Positions 45,619 to 54,234 of a DNA stretch of 64,000 nucleotides are shown in pieces. The stretch is from JAXHUM01 sp034189325 (GTDB lineage Bacteria > Desulfobacterota > DSM-4660 > Desulfatiglandales > Desulfatiglandaceae), in NCBI GenBank assembly GCA_034189325.1, contig JAXHUM010000043.1, positions 1-64,000 of the forward strand, given 5' to 3'. A program made the position numbers and the translations under genes. The notes beneath the pieces are model-generated. The model made no database searches. It was not told where the DNA came from and saw only the letters and a list, made by a program, of their open reading frames with translations. Within the stretch, counting starts at the first letter, position 1. The number at the start of each line of letters is the position of its first letter.

Positions 45619-46086
45619 TCAGGGACTGTTTTTCTCTCCTGTTTCTCCAATACTCCCCGCCGGAAGATATTGCAACACCATCGTCTTTTCCCTCGGCATG
45701 AGATCCCGCCAGGTAACCGAATAGAGGACCTCGTCTCCAACCCTTGTCTCCGGTACAATTACAGCCACTTGCATTTCGTCGGGCCCCGCCGGGTTGTAAC
45801 GTATCCATAGGACCTTGTTTTCATCCAGACCAAATTCTCTACATACGGTTCTTATAAGGTCCTGATATCTATTGCCCACGGTGTATCCTTCCTGTGGGTC
45901 CGCAGCAAGGACGATGATCGGCTTCAGCATAAGCAGGTCGGGTTTGTCCTTGGAAAGATCAGCGATTGTCAGGCGGCACGACCCGGGCCACCAGCACACA
46001 GGCTTGTGAGGCCGATGCTTATCTTTACGACCGGTCCATGAATATTGCCCATCATATATTATCATTGCGACCTGTGTGTTTATCAT
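45619..46086 (-). CDS. Hypothetical protein of the DVU0298-linked operon
   Basis: A 155-residue soluble protein, not assigned to a named domain. It has a WWPGSCRLTIADLS segment, alternating strands and an acidic-aromatic end (EVLYSVTWRDLMPRE). It looks coding because of regular codon use and its tight spacing of 19 bp from the Cys-rich gene. An internal ATG at 46065 (AGGT upstream) is an alternative start. Confidence 0.6.
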   Translation of the reverse strand: MINTQVAMIIYDGQYSWTGRKDKHRPHKPVCWWPGSCRLTIADLSKDKPDLLMLKPIIVLAADPQEGYTVGNRYQDLIRTVCREFGLDENKVLWIRYNPAGPDEMQVAVIVPETRVGDEVLYSVTWRDLMPREKTMVLQYLPAGSIGETGEKNSP

Positions 46087-46197
46087 CCGATCTGCCGTCG
46101 TTCGGGTCTGAAGGGCTCATCGGCAATCGGGTGTAAAGGAAGATGTCAATCTTTTCTCACCAAAATCCAGGACGTTCCGATGGAATTGAAGGCACAT

Positions 46198-46653
46198 CTA
46201 GGTGCCTGTAAGAGCCGATAAAGATCGTTCAATATCTGCCTTTGGGAGTGCTCCAACCAGAGTGTCGACCATTCTGCCATCTTTAAATAGAAGCATTGTT
46301 GGGATGCTTCGGATAGAGTATTGTGAGGCTGTCCGCGGATTTTCATCCACATTCAGCTTGGCGATCTTGACCCGGCCAGCATATTCATCCGCCAGTTGTT
46401 CGAGTATCGGCGCGACCGTCCGACACGGGCCGCACCAAGGGGCCCAGCAATCGACAAGCACGGACCCTGGATGGGATAGGACCTCTGAGTGAAAGGAATC
46501 ATCGGTTATATCGACGGGATGGTTATACACGGTACCCGTTGAAAGAGGCGCTTTGCACTTGCCGCAAACAGGCCGCTCACCCAAGCGGCTTGCCGGAATC
46601 CTGTTCTTCGCCCCACATCGATTACACCTGGCAATGATGCTGTCCTGTGCCAT
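46198..46653 (-). CDS. trxC: Thioredoxin 2 with N-terminal zinc finger
   Basis: The 151-residue protein has a zinc-ribbon-like N-terminus (CNRCGAKN and CGKCKA) and a thioredoxin fold with the active site WCGPC. This is the TrxC arrangement, used in oxidative-stress response and more redox-tunable than TrxA. AAAGGAG precedes the ATG. It is next to DUF302 and the selenocysteine peroxiredoxin and could be that enzyme's reductant. Confidence 0.93.
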   Translation of the reverse strand: MAQDSIIARCNRCGAKNRIPASRLGERPVCGKCKAPLSTGTVYNHPVDITDDSFHSEVLSHPGSVLVDCWAPWCGPCRTVAPILEQLADEYAGRVKIAKLNVDENPRTASQYSIRSIPTMLLFKDGRMVDTLVGALPKADIERSLSALTGT

Positions 46654-46733
46654 TGTTTCTCCTTTAAGAACGATCTGTTTTCAGCCCATGCCCTTGACAA
46701 AGGCCTCAAATGCATCCTTGATTTATGCAAGGT

Positions 46734-47243
46734 CTACTGCTGAACGACGTCCTTAAGCATTTGCTTTTCGTCCCTTGAAACTGAGCCTCCCATCACCTTG
46801 GCAATATTTCCTCCGAACATTTTTCCCATAAGTCCCATGTTCATTCCCGAAATATAAATCTTCCCGTTATTACCTTCATAAACACCCCAGGCACATGGCA
46901 TTAGAGTAGAGACTTCAGGATTTGTCGTAAGCACATCTTTGGCGTACTTGGCATTGCATAGGTTCACGATTCTTACCTTTCTATCCATCTGTACGCCATG
47001 CATCGACATCGTGTGGTTCATGTTAGTGATCCCGGGACTTTTCCAGCCGTTTGCTTCGATGGCTGTTTTGAGCTGTGTACAGGTCTCGTCAACACTATCA
47101 TATCGGCTTTCATGCACCACCAGCATCATACCCGGCATTGACAACCAGAGAATGACCCCGGCGAGTACAACACCGGCGAAGAGTCCCACTATAAAAGGGA
47201 TCGTCCGGCTCCCCTTTTGCGAGGTGATTTTCTCTTTTCCCAT
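46734..47243 (-). CDS. Membrane-anchored DUF302 protein
   Basis: The 169-residue protein has one N-terminal membrane span (FIVGLFAGVVLAGVILWL) and a DUF302 domain with VNLCNAKYAKDVL and MPCAWGVYE. The domain is widespread in thiol-, sulfur- or oxygen-related operons, but no reaction has been shown. GAGGG lies 5 bp before the ATG at 47243. It sits between the selenocysteine peroxiredoxin and TrxC genes. Confidence 0.85.
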   Translation of the reverse strand: MGKEKITSQKGSRTIPFIVGLFAGVVLAGVILWLSMPGMMLVVHESRYDSVDETCTQLKTAIEANGWKSPGITNMNHTMSMHGVQMDRKVRIVNLCNAKYAKDVLTTNPEVSTLMPCAWGVYEGNNGKIYISGMNMGLMGKMFGGNIAKVMGGSVSRDEKQMLKDVVQQ

Positions 47244-47322
47244 TTTTTCCCTCATTTATTATTACGAATACAGGTGAAGACCGACACGGACCGCGTATCC
47301 TTGGTAATTATTGTCCCAACCC

Positions 47323-48042
47323 TCAAAAGGCATTCTCCGTTTTCCAGGCTTCCCAGACCTTCCCCACAAGATCAGGGCCGGGCTTCAAAGTGGGCCTGCC
47401 GGGCTCCCAACCTGATGGCGTGGCCTCAGAGCCCTTTGAATTTCTGACTAGCTGGAATGCCTGTATCTGTCGAAACAACTCTTTGACATTTCTTCCAACA
47501 GGTGGCGTCAAGATCTCAATGGCCTGAATAAAGCCGTCAGGGTCAACGATAAACCGACCCCTGACATTCACACCTCCGGTCTGATCATAGACACCGTAAA
47601 GGGAACCGATCTTTCCGCCCCCATCGGATAACATGGGGAATGGAACGCCCCCCTCCACCATCTTGGAAAGCTCCTGTTCCTGCCAGATCTTATGAACAAA
47701 ATGGCTATCAACACTGATTGACAGGATTTCCACTTCCGATTTTTTAAACTCGTCGTATCGGCTGGCAACTGCCGCCAGTTCCGTGGGTCAGACAAATGTG
47801 AAATCTCCCGGATAGAAACAGAGGACTACCCATTTTCCCAAATAATCCGATAGCCTGATTTGGCCGAAATTACCATCCTGATACGCAGGGGCCTCAAAAT
47901 CCGGGGCCTTTGCCCCAACTTGAACTCCAGACACAGCAATCTCCTTTCTTTCTTTCTGATCTCCCGTTACAAGACCTTCCTTCACATCTTCGCCGACCGG
48001 GGTTCCCGTCGGTCTGCCACAACCAATTTTTAATTCTTTCAT
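47323..48042 (-). CDS. Selenocysteine-containing peroxiredoxin
   Basis: The frame stops at UGA 47790-47788, yet the sequence on both sides is continuous peroxiredoxin: WVVLCFYPGDFTFV then Sec85 then PTELAAVASRYDEF, with Sec in the place of the peroxidatic Cys. Reading through gives 239 residues. The C-terminal part where 2-Cys AhpC enzymes have the resolving Cys reads ATPSGW, so no resolving Cys is present there; Cys8 and Cys75 are the only other thiols. A 40-residue N-terminal extension precedes the fold. A hairpin follows the UGA. AAGGAG lies 11 bp before the ATG. It reduces hydroperoxides, likely with thioredoxin or a small thiol. Confidence 0.9.
47762..47778 (-). promoter_or_regulatory. 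Candidate SECIS hairpin of the peroxiredoxin
   Basis: Nine nucleotides after the UGA, CUGGC pairs perfectly with GCCAG around the 7-nt loop GGCAGUU, which begins with G as in bacterial SECIS loops. An overlapping alternative stem (AACUG/CAGUU) is also possible. This supports recoding of the UGA as selenocysteine. Confidence 0.6.
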
Positions 48043-48160
48043 AAAGATCGTTGCTCCTTAAGTAATGAGTTGAACTTCATATTGGGTCCCAAATACCTCC
48101 ATTGGAGGCTCGGCAAATAACCATGCTTTGATACTTCCCTCAATGTTATGAGGGACCCCA

Positions 48161-48499
48161 TCACTTGCTGTGACATTCCCTGCATTTTGTCGGGCCGGCG
48201 GTCTTCCCCTCCTTGACAAGTTTCCTGTGGCATGCCACACACTGCCCCATGACCTGCTTCTTTTTCAGTTTTTCCTGAGTCACGAAGTCCTGAACAGAAC
48301 CCGCTGACTGCGGAAAGAGAGCGTGGCAAATGGTGCAGTCGTTGAGGGCCTCTTGATGGATATGATGGGGAAAAGAGACCTCGCCCCAATTCCCTCCATA
48401 GAGAATTATGTTTGCCGATCCTCTTTCTTGATCAGCAGCAAACAGGACCGTGCTTAAGAGAAAAACAACAACAAAAAGCAGAAAGACATTCTTCCTCAT
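48161..48499 (-). CDS. Triheme cytochrome c (c7/c3-like)
   Basis: A 112-residue exported protein with a signal peptide (ending FAADQE) and three CxxCH sites (CTICH, CVACH, CRECH), plus spare histidines (FPHHIH) for bis-His ligation. This is the pattern of small c7-type periplasmic electron carriers. AAGGGAG precedes the ATG. It lies 118 bp upstream of the peroxiredoxin gene, co-oriented. Confidence 0.88.
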   Translation of the reverse strand: MRKNVFLLFVVVFLLSTVLFAADQERGSANIILYGGNWGEVSFPHHIHQEALNDCTICHALFPQSAGSVQDFVTQEKLKKKQVMGQCVACHRKLVKEGKTAGPTKCRECHSK

Positions 48500-48594
48500 T
48501 AATCTCCCTTATTTAACGCCTATGCGTCCTTCCAGGCTCCATTCTTCCTGTGAAAGAGAGCTCGCGACCGTTACTGCTCATGTCTATTAAAGGC

Positions 48595-48942
48595 TCAGAA
48601 CGTGATAATTTGAAATCCTTGCTCCAAGTATCGGGCAATGCTTGGGTGGCCGGTCATGTCACCAAGGAGCTCAATCCCCTGGGCCTCAATGTGGCTCAAC
48701 ACCCCCATCTTGTTTGAGCAGGCTCTGCAGGCGCCATCAATAAGTCCGATCCCTTTCACCTTTTCATAGAGGTTGTAAAAAGGATGGTCATGTTTCGACA
48801 GTTCCGCCACCAGCTTCGTTGCAGAGCCTTCGATGATTATCCTGACATCGTAGGCCCGTTCTTTCATATCGAGGGCATTTAATAGCACATGAATGAAACA
48901 CATGGATTCGCCATTGAAGGCGAAAAGAGCGACTTTTGTCAT
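48595..48942 (-). CDS. DsrE-family protein
   Basis: The 115-residue protein has the DsrE/F-like fold with VALFAFNGESMCFIHVL and GIGLIDGACRACSNK; the CRAC pair lies where DsrE-like proteins carry reactive cysteines for sulfur transfer. The ATG at 48942 is taken; a TTG two codons upstream is possible. It lies next to the flavodiiron gene. Its substrate is not clear. Confidence 0.83.
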   Translation of the reverse strand: MTKVALFAFNGESMCFIHVLLNALDMKERAYDVRIIIEGSATKLVAELSKHDHPFYNLYEKVKGIGLIDGACRACSNKMGVLSHIEAQGIELLGDMTGHPSIARYLEQGFQIITF

Positions 48943-49029
48943 ACACAAATCTCTATTTGTGGGCCGATGTAACGATTTTCAAAGTTCACCTATCGATTCA
49001 TCCGAAGGATCAAGACAGCGTTATCAAAC

Positions 49030-50232
49030 TCATGTGCCCTGTCCGTTTCCCTTTGGGAGGGCATCGGCAATCTTTTTCCCTAAAATATGACAGGCATTTA
49101 GTCCCTCATCGTCCGGCACGTATTGCACCTTAAGGCCGGGATCAATGATATCAAACTTCATGTTTTCAAGCTCCTTGTTTATCAGTGCAACTGCCTCCCC
49201 ACTCCACCCGTAAGAGCCAAAGGCCGCAGCGATTTTGTTTTTCGGTTTAAGGCCCTTCATATAGGTCAGAAAGTCGCTGACCGTTGGAAAGAGACCATTG
49301 TTTAAGGTGGGGGAGCCTATCAGGATCGCGCCGGCATCAATGACTTCAGTGATGATGTCACTCCTGTGCGAATTCCTGAGATGCAATGGTTTTGCCTCCA
49401 CGCCCTCCTTGATAAGGGTCTCTACAATAGTATTGGCCATCTTCTCCGTGCTGTGCCACATGGTATCGTATATGACCAGGGCCTTTCTGTTTGGCTTTTG
49501 GTTGCTCCACTCCACGTAAGCGTCGATGATACGTGACGGAGCTTTGCGCCAGATAATGCCGTGATCCGGGCAGATCACATCGATCTTCAGTCCCATCTCC
49601 GCAAGTCTATCTACCTGCTTGAGTATCAGGGGAGAGTACAACAGCAAGATGTTGGCGAAATACTTCTTTGCATGGGGTATGATCGCCTCGCCGATCTGGT
49701 CATCAAAGACTTCAGGACCCGCGTAGTGCTGCCCAAAGGCATCGCTGGAGAATAGGATTCTGTCTTTTTCCAGGTAGGTAAACATACTGTCGGGCCAATG
49801 AAGCATCCTGGTTTCAAGAAAGGTGAGGGTCCTCTTTCCCAGGTTCAACTCTCCACCATTTTCAACAGGTTGGTAATTCCACTTTTGGGGATAGTGACGG
49901 GAAAGGTTCTTGTGCCCCATTTTTGAACAATACAGGGGCTTGGTCTCTCCAATTCGGTGCATCACCAGCGGTAGCCCACTGGAGTGATCCATTTCCGTGT
50001 GGTTGCTCACAACATAATCGATTTTTTTGGGGTCAATGATTGTCTTGATGTTATCGATCAGTTCATCGGCGAATTTTTTTTTGACCGTGTCGATGAGGGT
50101 GATTTTGTCGTCCAGAATCAGATAGGCATTGTAGGTGGTTCCCTCGTATGTCGAATAACCATGAAAGTCCCTTATATTCCAATCGATAACCCCTACTGAA
50201 AAAATCCCTTCAGCAATTTCTATGGCTCTCAT
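49030..50232 (-). CDS. fprA: Flavodiiron protein (rubredoxin:oxygen oxidoreductase type)
   Basis: The 400-residue protein has the metallo-beta-lactamase-like domain with diiron ligands (SNHTEMDHSSG, LHWPDSMF, SSDAFGQHY, CPDHGIIW) and a C-terminal flavodoxin domain (IYDTMWHSTEKMAN, GSYGWSGEAV). It reduces O2 to water or NO to N2O with electrons from rubredoxin, and three rubredoxin-like genes are in the same island. AAAGGAA lies 7 bp before the ATG. It is cytoplasmic. Confidence 0.95.
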   Translation of the reverse strand: MRAIEIAEGIFSVGVIDWNIRDFHGYSTYEGTTYNAYLILDDKITLIDTVKKKFADELIDNIKTIIDPKKIDYVVSNHTEMDHSSGLPLVMHRIGETKPLYCSKMGHKNLSRHYPQKWNYQPVENGGELNLGKRTLTFLETRMLHWPDSMFTYLEKDRILFSSDAFGQHYAGPEVFDDQIGEAIIPHAKKYFANILLLYSPLILKQVDRLAEMGLKIDVICPDHGIIWRKAPSRIIDAYVEWSNQKPNRKALVIYDTMWHSTEKMANTIVETLIKEGVEAKPLHLRNSHRSDIITEVIDAGAILIGSPTLNNGLFPTVSDFLTYMKGLKPKNKIAAAFGSYGWSGEAVALINKELENMKFDIIDPGLKVQYVPDDEGLNACHILGKKIADALPKGNGQGT

Positions 50233-50293
50233 CCGTTATTCCTTTCACTGTTGATTAGTTGTTCTCCCTTCATGAAGGGCATTTGTGGATACC

Positions 50294-51367
50294 TTATTCA
50301 TTCAATGCGGGGAGCGAGATCTGAATTTCGGTGCCTTTTCCCTCTTCGCTTTTTAGAAAAACGATATGGCCCTTATGATCCTCAATGATTCTTTTAGAGA
50401 CGCTCAAACCTAAACCGGTCCCATGTTTTTTCTTGGTGAAGAATGGCGAAAAGACCTCTTGGATGTCTTCTTCAGAAAGGCCGCAGCCGTCGTCCTTTAC
50501 AAGTATCTTGACGTAATCTCCTGCTCTTTCGCAATGAAGTGTAAGGGTCCCTCCGTTCTCCATGGCATCGATACTGTTTTTTATGAGATTCAGGAATACC
50601 TGTCGCAACCTGTCTTGATTCCCCTCAACCAGTAAAGGACTGTCATCACATTCTAATCGGATATTGATGTTTTTGCCCTCACAATCATCCTCTACAAAGG
50701 CATAGAGATCCTTCAGCAGGTCCCTAACGCTTATCTCTTCCTTAGCCATTGGATCAGGCCTGTACAATTCTCCCAGATCCTGTAAGAGTTTTTCGAGCCT
50801 GGAAACCTCCTCGCTGATGATTTTGAGCTTTTTGAGGCTTTCTTTTTCCTCAATTTCTCTCTCCAATTGTCCGGCAAACCCACCTATGAGCATGAGGGGG
50901 TTTTTTATCTCATGGGTGACTTCCGCGACAAACTGCCCTATCGTTGCCAAACGTTCAGCCCTCTTAGTCTTGTCCCTGAGTTCATGAATCTCCGTCAGAT
51001 CCCTGATAATACCGGTGAAAAAGAGGCGATTTTCAATTTCAGTGACGGAAAAAGAGATGGAGGCGGGAAATTTCTTTCCCCCCTTCCTGACCGCGACCAA
51101 CTCTGTCTCATGACCGATGCGTTTGGGGACTCTTGTCTTGATATATCGTTCCACAGCAGATCGATGATCATGGATACACGAGGGCCCCATGATCACATCG
51201 AGGTCACGACCGACGACCTCGCTCTTTGTGTAACCAAAAATCTTCTCAGCAGCCTTGTTAAAATGTACGATTTTATGGTCCTCATCTATAGTGACAAAGC
51301 CCTCATTCGTGTCGTCCACTGCCCTGATGAGAATTATTGCCTCATTGCTTTCAAACCTGGAAGTCAC
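50294..51367 (-). CDS. Soluble PAS-domain histidine kinase
   Basis: The 357-residue kinase has a PAS domain (residues 17-130), a HisKA H-box VTHEIKNPLMLIGGF and an HATPase domain with NLIKNSIDAM, DDGCGLSEED and GTGLGLSVSKRI. No membrane span is visible, so it senses an intracellular cue. No response regulator gene lies in the window, and the nearby Fis-type activator lacks a receiver domain. The start is GTG with GGGAGGACGG before it. It lies 61 bp upstream of the flavodiiron gene. Confidence 0.9.
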   Translation of the reverse strand: MTSRFESNEAIILIRAVDDTNEGFVTIDEDHKIVHFNKAAEKIFGYTKSEVVGRDLDVIMGPSCIHDHRSAVERYIKTRVPKRIGHETELVAVRKGGKKFPASISFSVTEIENRLFFTGIIRDLTEIHELRDKTKRAERLATIGQFVAEVTHEIKNPLMLIGGFAGQLEREIEEKESLKKLKIISEEVSRLEKLLQDLGELYRPDPMAKEEISVRDLLKDLYAFVEDDCEGKNINIRLECDDSPLLVEGNQDRLRQVFLNLIKNSIDAMENGGTLTLHCERAGDYVKILVKDDGCGLSEEDIQEVFSPFFTKKKHGTGLGLSVSKRIIEDHKGHIVFLKSEEGKGTEIQISLPALNE

Positions 51368-51381
51368 CCGTCCTCCCTGAA

Positions 51382-51588
51382 CTACTGTTCGAGCTTACAG
51401 TCCTTATCCCACTCAGGACAGGCTGTCTTCATGTCTGTCTCATATTTAGCTACACACTCGCTGCACTCCATCTCAACGTTTGGGACATCACCAAACTTGG
51501 CCTTCATCTCCTCCTTCGAGAGGTGTGAGACAGCGCTGCACCCGCACTGAGGGCACGTTGACTGAATTTTGTAGGTCTTGTTCGTCAT
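51382..51588 (-). CDS. Small Cys-rich protein
   Basis: A 68-residue protein with STCPQCGCSAVSH, a CxxCxC pair, then MECSEC and two more Cys near the end (TACPEWDKDC). The pattern suggests bound zinc or an Fe-S or thiol role. No named domain was recognised. AAGGAGG precedes the ATG, and the histidine kinase starts 14 bp later. Confidence 0.7.
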   Translation of the reverse strand: MTNKTYKIQSTCPQCGCSAVSHLSKEEMKAKFGDVPNVEMECSECVAKYETDMKTACPEWDKDCKLEQ

Positions 51589-51636
51589 ATCTTGCCTCCT
51601 TTTGAGCTGACCTCTATCCGGTTAAAGAAAAGTTTT

Positions 51637-51667
51637 TGGAGACGACTGCACAAGAGCAGTGTCTCCA
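51637..51667. other. Inverted repeat between the Cys-rich gene and rubredoxin
   Basis: TGGAGAC and GTCTCCA form a perfect 7-bp stem that can continue as CTGC/GCAG around ACAAGA after small internal mismatches. There is no T-run on either side, so it is not a typical intrinsic terminator. It may stabilise or process the operon mRNA. Confidence 0.55.
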
Positions 51668-51687
51668 GAAGAACTTAGTAGGGCACC

Positions 51688-51846
51688 CTACATTTTTTCA
51701 AACTGCTCTTTGAGAGCTCCGCAAACGGGACACACCCAATCGTCTGGGAGATCTTCAAAAGCTGTTCCTGGTTCAATACCATTATCAGGATCCCCCTCTG
51801 CGGGATCATACTCATAACCACACACCGAACATTGATACTTATCCAT
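51688..51846 (-). CDS. rub: Rubredoxin
   Basis: A 52-residue rubredoxin with CSVCGYEYDPAEGDP, FEDLPDDWVCPVCG and the usual aromatic core. It carries electrons to the flavodiiron protein, rubrerythrins or desulfoferrodoxin. The ATG at 51846 (AAGGAG 6 bp upstream) gives the canonical length; earlier in-frame starts lack a good ribosome binding site. It lies 114 bp beyond the cooS stop. Confidence 0.95.
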   Translation of the reverse strand: MDKYQCSVCGYEYDPAEGDPDNGIEPGTAFEDLPDDWVCPVCGALKEQFEKM

Positions 51847-51914
51847 CATCTTCTCCTTATTTGATTTCATACCACCTCTATCCGCCAAGGACGGATGCTT
51901 TAATTCTTGTTAAG

Positions 51915-51943
51915 CCTCTCGGGATATGCCGTATCGCCAGAGG
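51915..51943. other. Stem-loop between cooS and rubredoxin
   Basis: A 12-position stem with two mismatches closes a 5-nt loop (TGCCG) 18 bp past the cooS stop. On the minus strand it is followed by CTTAACAAG rather than a T-run, so it is a terminator-like or RNA-processing hairpin rather than a clear intrinsic terminator. Confidence 0.45.
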
Positions 51944-51960
51944 GGAACCCCTGTTTCCTC

Positions 51961-53928
51961 TTAGGCCGCATCAAGTTTTTGCCGTGCCTCCATATCCATG
52001 AGCACCCGCTCCCTTGCCTTGTCTATGCCGAGGGCCTTTCGTTTTTTATCTATGTGACCAATAATCAAGCGGGCCATCTCATAGGGGTCTCTGGCAAAGC
52101 CCCATTTTCCAAAGCCCATATTTTCAAGGCCATTAAATAGAAGTTCGTGAAACTTCGTCTTTTCAATAATGGGAAAAGTAACACCGAAAACAGTATACAC
52201 CCCTGATGCTACGAAGTAATGTCCGATAGAGATCGCCTTTTCGCTCATCCATTCAGGCGCTGCCCCTGCGACCGGCAGATCGGCAATGGACTCTCCAAGG
52301 CCTCCAGTGCGAACCATTTCAGAACAGGCAATTAGAATCCTGCTGTTATCCACACATGAGCCGAGTCCGAGAACAGGAGGCATGCCAACGGCCTCACACA
52401 CTTCGCCAAGCCCATTACCTGCCAAACTCGCTGCCTCCGGTCTACACAGGCCGGCTTTGGCGAGGGATATTTGGGAGCAGCCTGTCTGGACAACAAGAAC
52501 ATCATTCTTGATGAGTTCCTTGACCAATTCAACATGGACCCAGTCCTGTTTCACTCTTGGATTTGTGCAACCGACCACGCCAGCCACACCACGGATTCTT
52601 CCATTGATAATGTTCTCATTGAGAGGGGTGTACGAGCCTCTGAAAGTCCCTCCCAACATGTAGTTTATATACTCATGTGAGAACCCATGGATACCCTCGT
52701 TTCTTATTTTGGGAATATCAATAGGCATGTTTCTGTCCTTGAATCTCTGAATCGCTTTTCGAACTATCGTGTCCGTGCATTCCCTCGGTGTGTGCTCATG
52801 AAACTCAATATGGTCTGCACCCTCGATACGACATCTGGGGTTGGTGGTAAATAACTTGGTGTCATAGCATTCAGCAACTTTGGCCAGTCCCTGTTTAATA
52901 CACTGGACATCCACCCCCATGGCGTCAACAGCGCCCGTAACCAAAACAGCCTCTGTAGACATGAAGTTCCCCGCATGGGGTATTCCATGCCTGGAGAGCA
53001 TCTCAGCGCCGGAGCAACACATTCCCACAAGGTTGATCCCTTTTGCGCCTGCTTCTTGGGCCTCCTTGATCAAGGTCTTGTCATTCACGGAAGCGAGAAT
53101 AGACTCAAAGAGATTCGGCTCATGCCCGTGTATGATAATATTAACCTCATCCTCTCTCAAACAACCCATGTTGACATCGGCCTGAACGGGCGTCGGTGTC
53201 CCGAAAAGGATGTCGGATATCTCCGTGGCGACCATGGAACCGCCCCAGCCGTCTGCGAGGGCTGTTCGACTGCACTGTTTCACGACATTATTATAGTCCT
53301 GATCCACGCCCATATGGGTCCTGTGCATCAGTTCCATAATCTCTCTCATGGCACCACGGGGCACAATACCATTCTTTCGCCAGGTCTCAAGGGTCTTTTC
53401 TGGGACGCGTTTGGCAAAGGGAATTTCCCCCTCAACCTGTATGTAAGTACGCTCCAGTTCCTTGTACAGATCCATGGCGATTTCTTTGTCAGTCCGCCCT
53501 TCAACATCGATCCCGATCTCTTTGGCCACTGACTCCAGTTTTATCGGGTCCTTGATGCTATAGTCCTGAATATTACCGTTTACCACTTCTCGAAAGAGAT
53601 CCAACATACTCATGCCATGATCCGTGTGGGCTGCAGCACCAGACGCAACCATCCGTGCAAAATTCCTGGATTCGATTGTATCGATAGTAGCTCCGCAAAC
53701 TCCCACTTTGCCGTAAGGGTCTTTGGAAACCAAGCGACAGGGCCCCATAGAACAGTGTTTGCAACAGGCCGAATCCGCACCTATGGGGCAGGCCTTCATG
53801 GTTGCCGCCCTATGAAAGGCTGTTTCAACACCATCCTGTTCAGCCTTCTTCAGCATCCGCGCTGTTGCTTCACAGGAGGTTGCATCTTCTATATTCAAAA
53901 CAGGTTTCTTCTTCTCATCTTTTTCCAT
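51961..53928 (-). CDS. cooS: Anaerobic carbon monoxide dehydrogenase catalytic subunit
   Basis: A 655-residue Ni-Fe CODH: N-terminal B/D cluster cysteines in CCKHCSMGPCRL, then HGHEPNLFES, GMCCSGAEML, TNPRCR, GCSQISLAKAGLC and LGSCVDNSRIL supply the C-cluster ligands. It oxidises CO to CO2 (or the reverse), passing electrons to a ferredoxin. Neither cooF, the Ni-inserting cooC nor an acetyl-CoA synthase is adjacent; instead rubredoxin genes flank it on both sides. GGAGG lies 5 bp before the ATG at 53928. Its position in an oxygen-stress island is unusual. Confidence 0.95.
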   Translation of the reverse strand: MEKDEKKKPVLNIEDATSCEATARMLKKAEQDGVETAFHRAATMKACPIGADSACCKHCSMGPCRLVSKDPYGKVGVCGATIDTIESRNFARMVASGAAAHTDHGMSMLDLFREVVNGNIQDYSIKDPIKLESVAKEIGIDVEGRTDKEIAMDLYKELERTYIQVEGEIPFAKRVPEKTLETWRKNGIVPRGAMREIMELMHRTHMGVDQDYNNVVKQCSRTALADGWGGSMVATEISDILFGTPTPVQADVNMGCLREDEVNIIIHGHEPNLFESILASVNDKTLIKEAQEAGAKGINLVGMCCSGAEMLSRHGIPHAGNFMSTEAVLVTGAVDAMGVDVQCIKQGLAKVAECYDTKLFTTNPRCRIEGADHIEFHEHTPRECTDTIVRKAIQRFKDRNMPIDIPKIRNEGIHGFSHEYINYMLGGTFRGSYTPLNENIINGRIRGVAGVVGCTNPRVKQDWVHVELVKELIKNDVLVVQTGCSQISLAKAGLCRPEAASLAGNGLGEVCEAVGMPPVLGLGSCVDNSRILIACSEMVRTGGLGESIADLPVAGAAPEWMSEKAISIGHYFVASGVYTVFGVTFPIIEKTKFHELLFNGLENMGFGKWGFARDPYEMARLIIGHIDKKRKALGIDKARERVLMDMEARQKLDAA

Positions 53929-54009
53929 GGGTTCCTCCATGTTTTGGGAAAAGGTGATTTGATGTCCATTAACTCAAAACGAAACCATATGATGACATGC
54001 CCCGCGTAT

Positions 54010-54024
54010 AGCACTGAAAGTGCT
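54010..54024. promoter_or_regulatory. Palindrome upstream of cooS
   Basis: AGCACT-GAA-AGTGCT is a perfect 6-bp inverted repeat, 82 bp upstream of the cooS start. A TGTCTCG half-site (54029-54035) resembling the island's upstream palindromes lies next to it. It could be an operator or a weak hairpin after the upstream rubredoxin gene. Confidence 0.4.
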
Positions 54025-54055
54025 TACCTGTCTCGGAGAACCGTCACAACACCTG

Positions 54056-54214
54056 CTATATCGCTTCAAAGTCCTCCTTTGGGGCCCCGCATGTAGGGCA
54101 TTCCCAATCATCAGGGAGATCTTCAAATGAGGTCCCGGGTTCTATGCCGTTATCGGGGTCCCCCTCTTTGGGATCATAAATGTAACCACACACCGTGCAT
54201 TCATACTTGGTCAT
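54056..54214 (-). CDS. rub: Rubredoxin
   Basis: A 52-residue rubredoxin with CTVCGYIYDPKEGDP and DDWECPTCGAPK. It is very similar to the one at 51688-51846, and the two bracket cooS. The sequence after the start follows the standard pattern MTKYECTVCGY. It passes single electrons in the cytoplasm. It sits 127 bp upstream of cooS. Confidence 0.95.
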   Translation of the reverse strand: MTKYECTVCGYIYDPKEGDPDNGIEPGTSFEDLPDDWECPTCGAPKEDFEAI

Positions 54215-54234
54215 TGTTCAAGACCTCCTCGTAT

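Noticed and set aside
51637..51667. Intrinsic terminator inside the stress island
   Set aside because: The stem is good but no T-run follows on either strand.
51961..53928. Part of a Wood-Ljungdahl CODH/ACS cluster
   Set aside because: No acetyl-CoA synthase, corrinoid protein or methyltransferase gene is present; only CooS is found.
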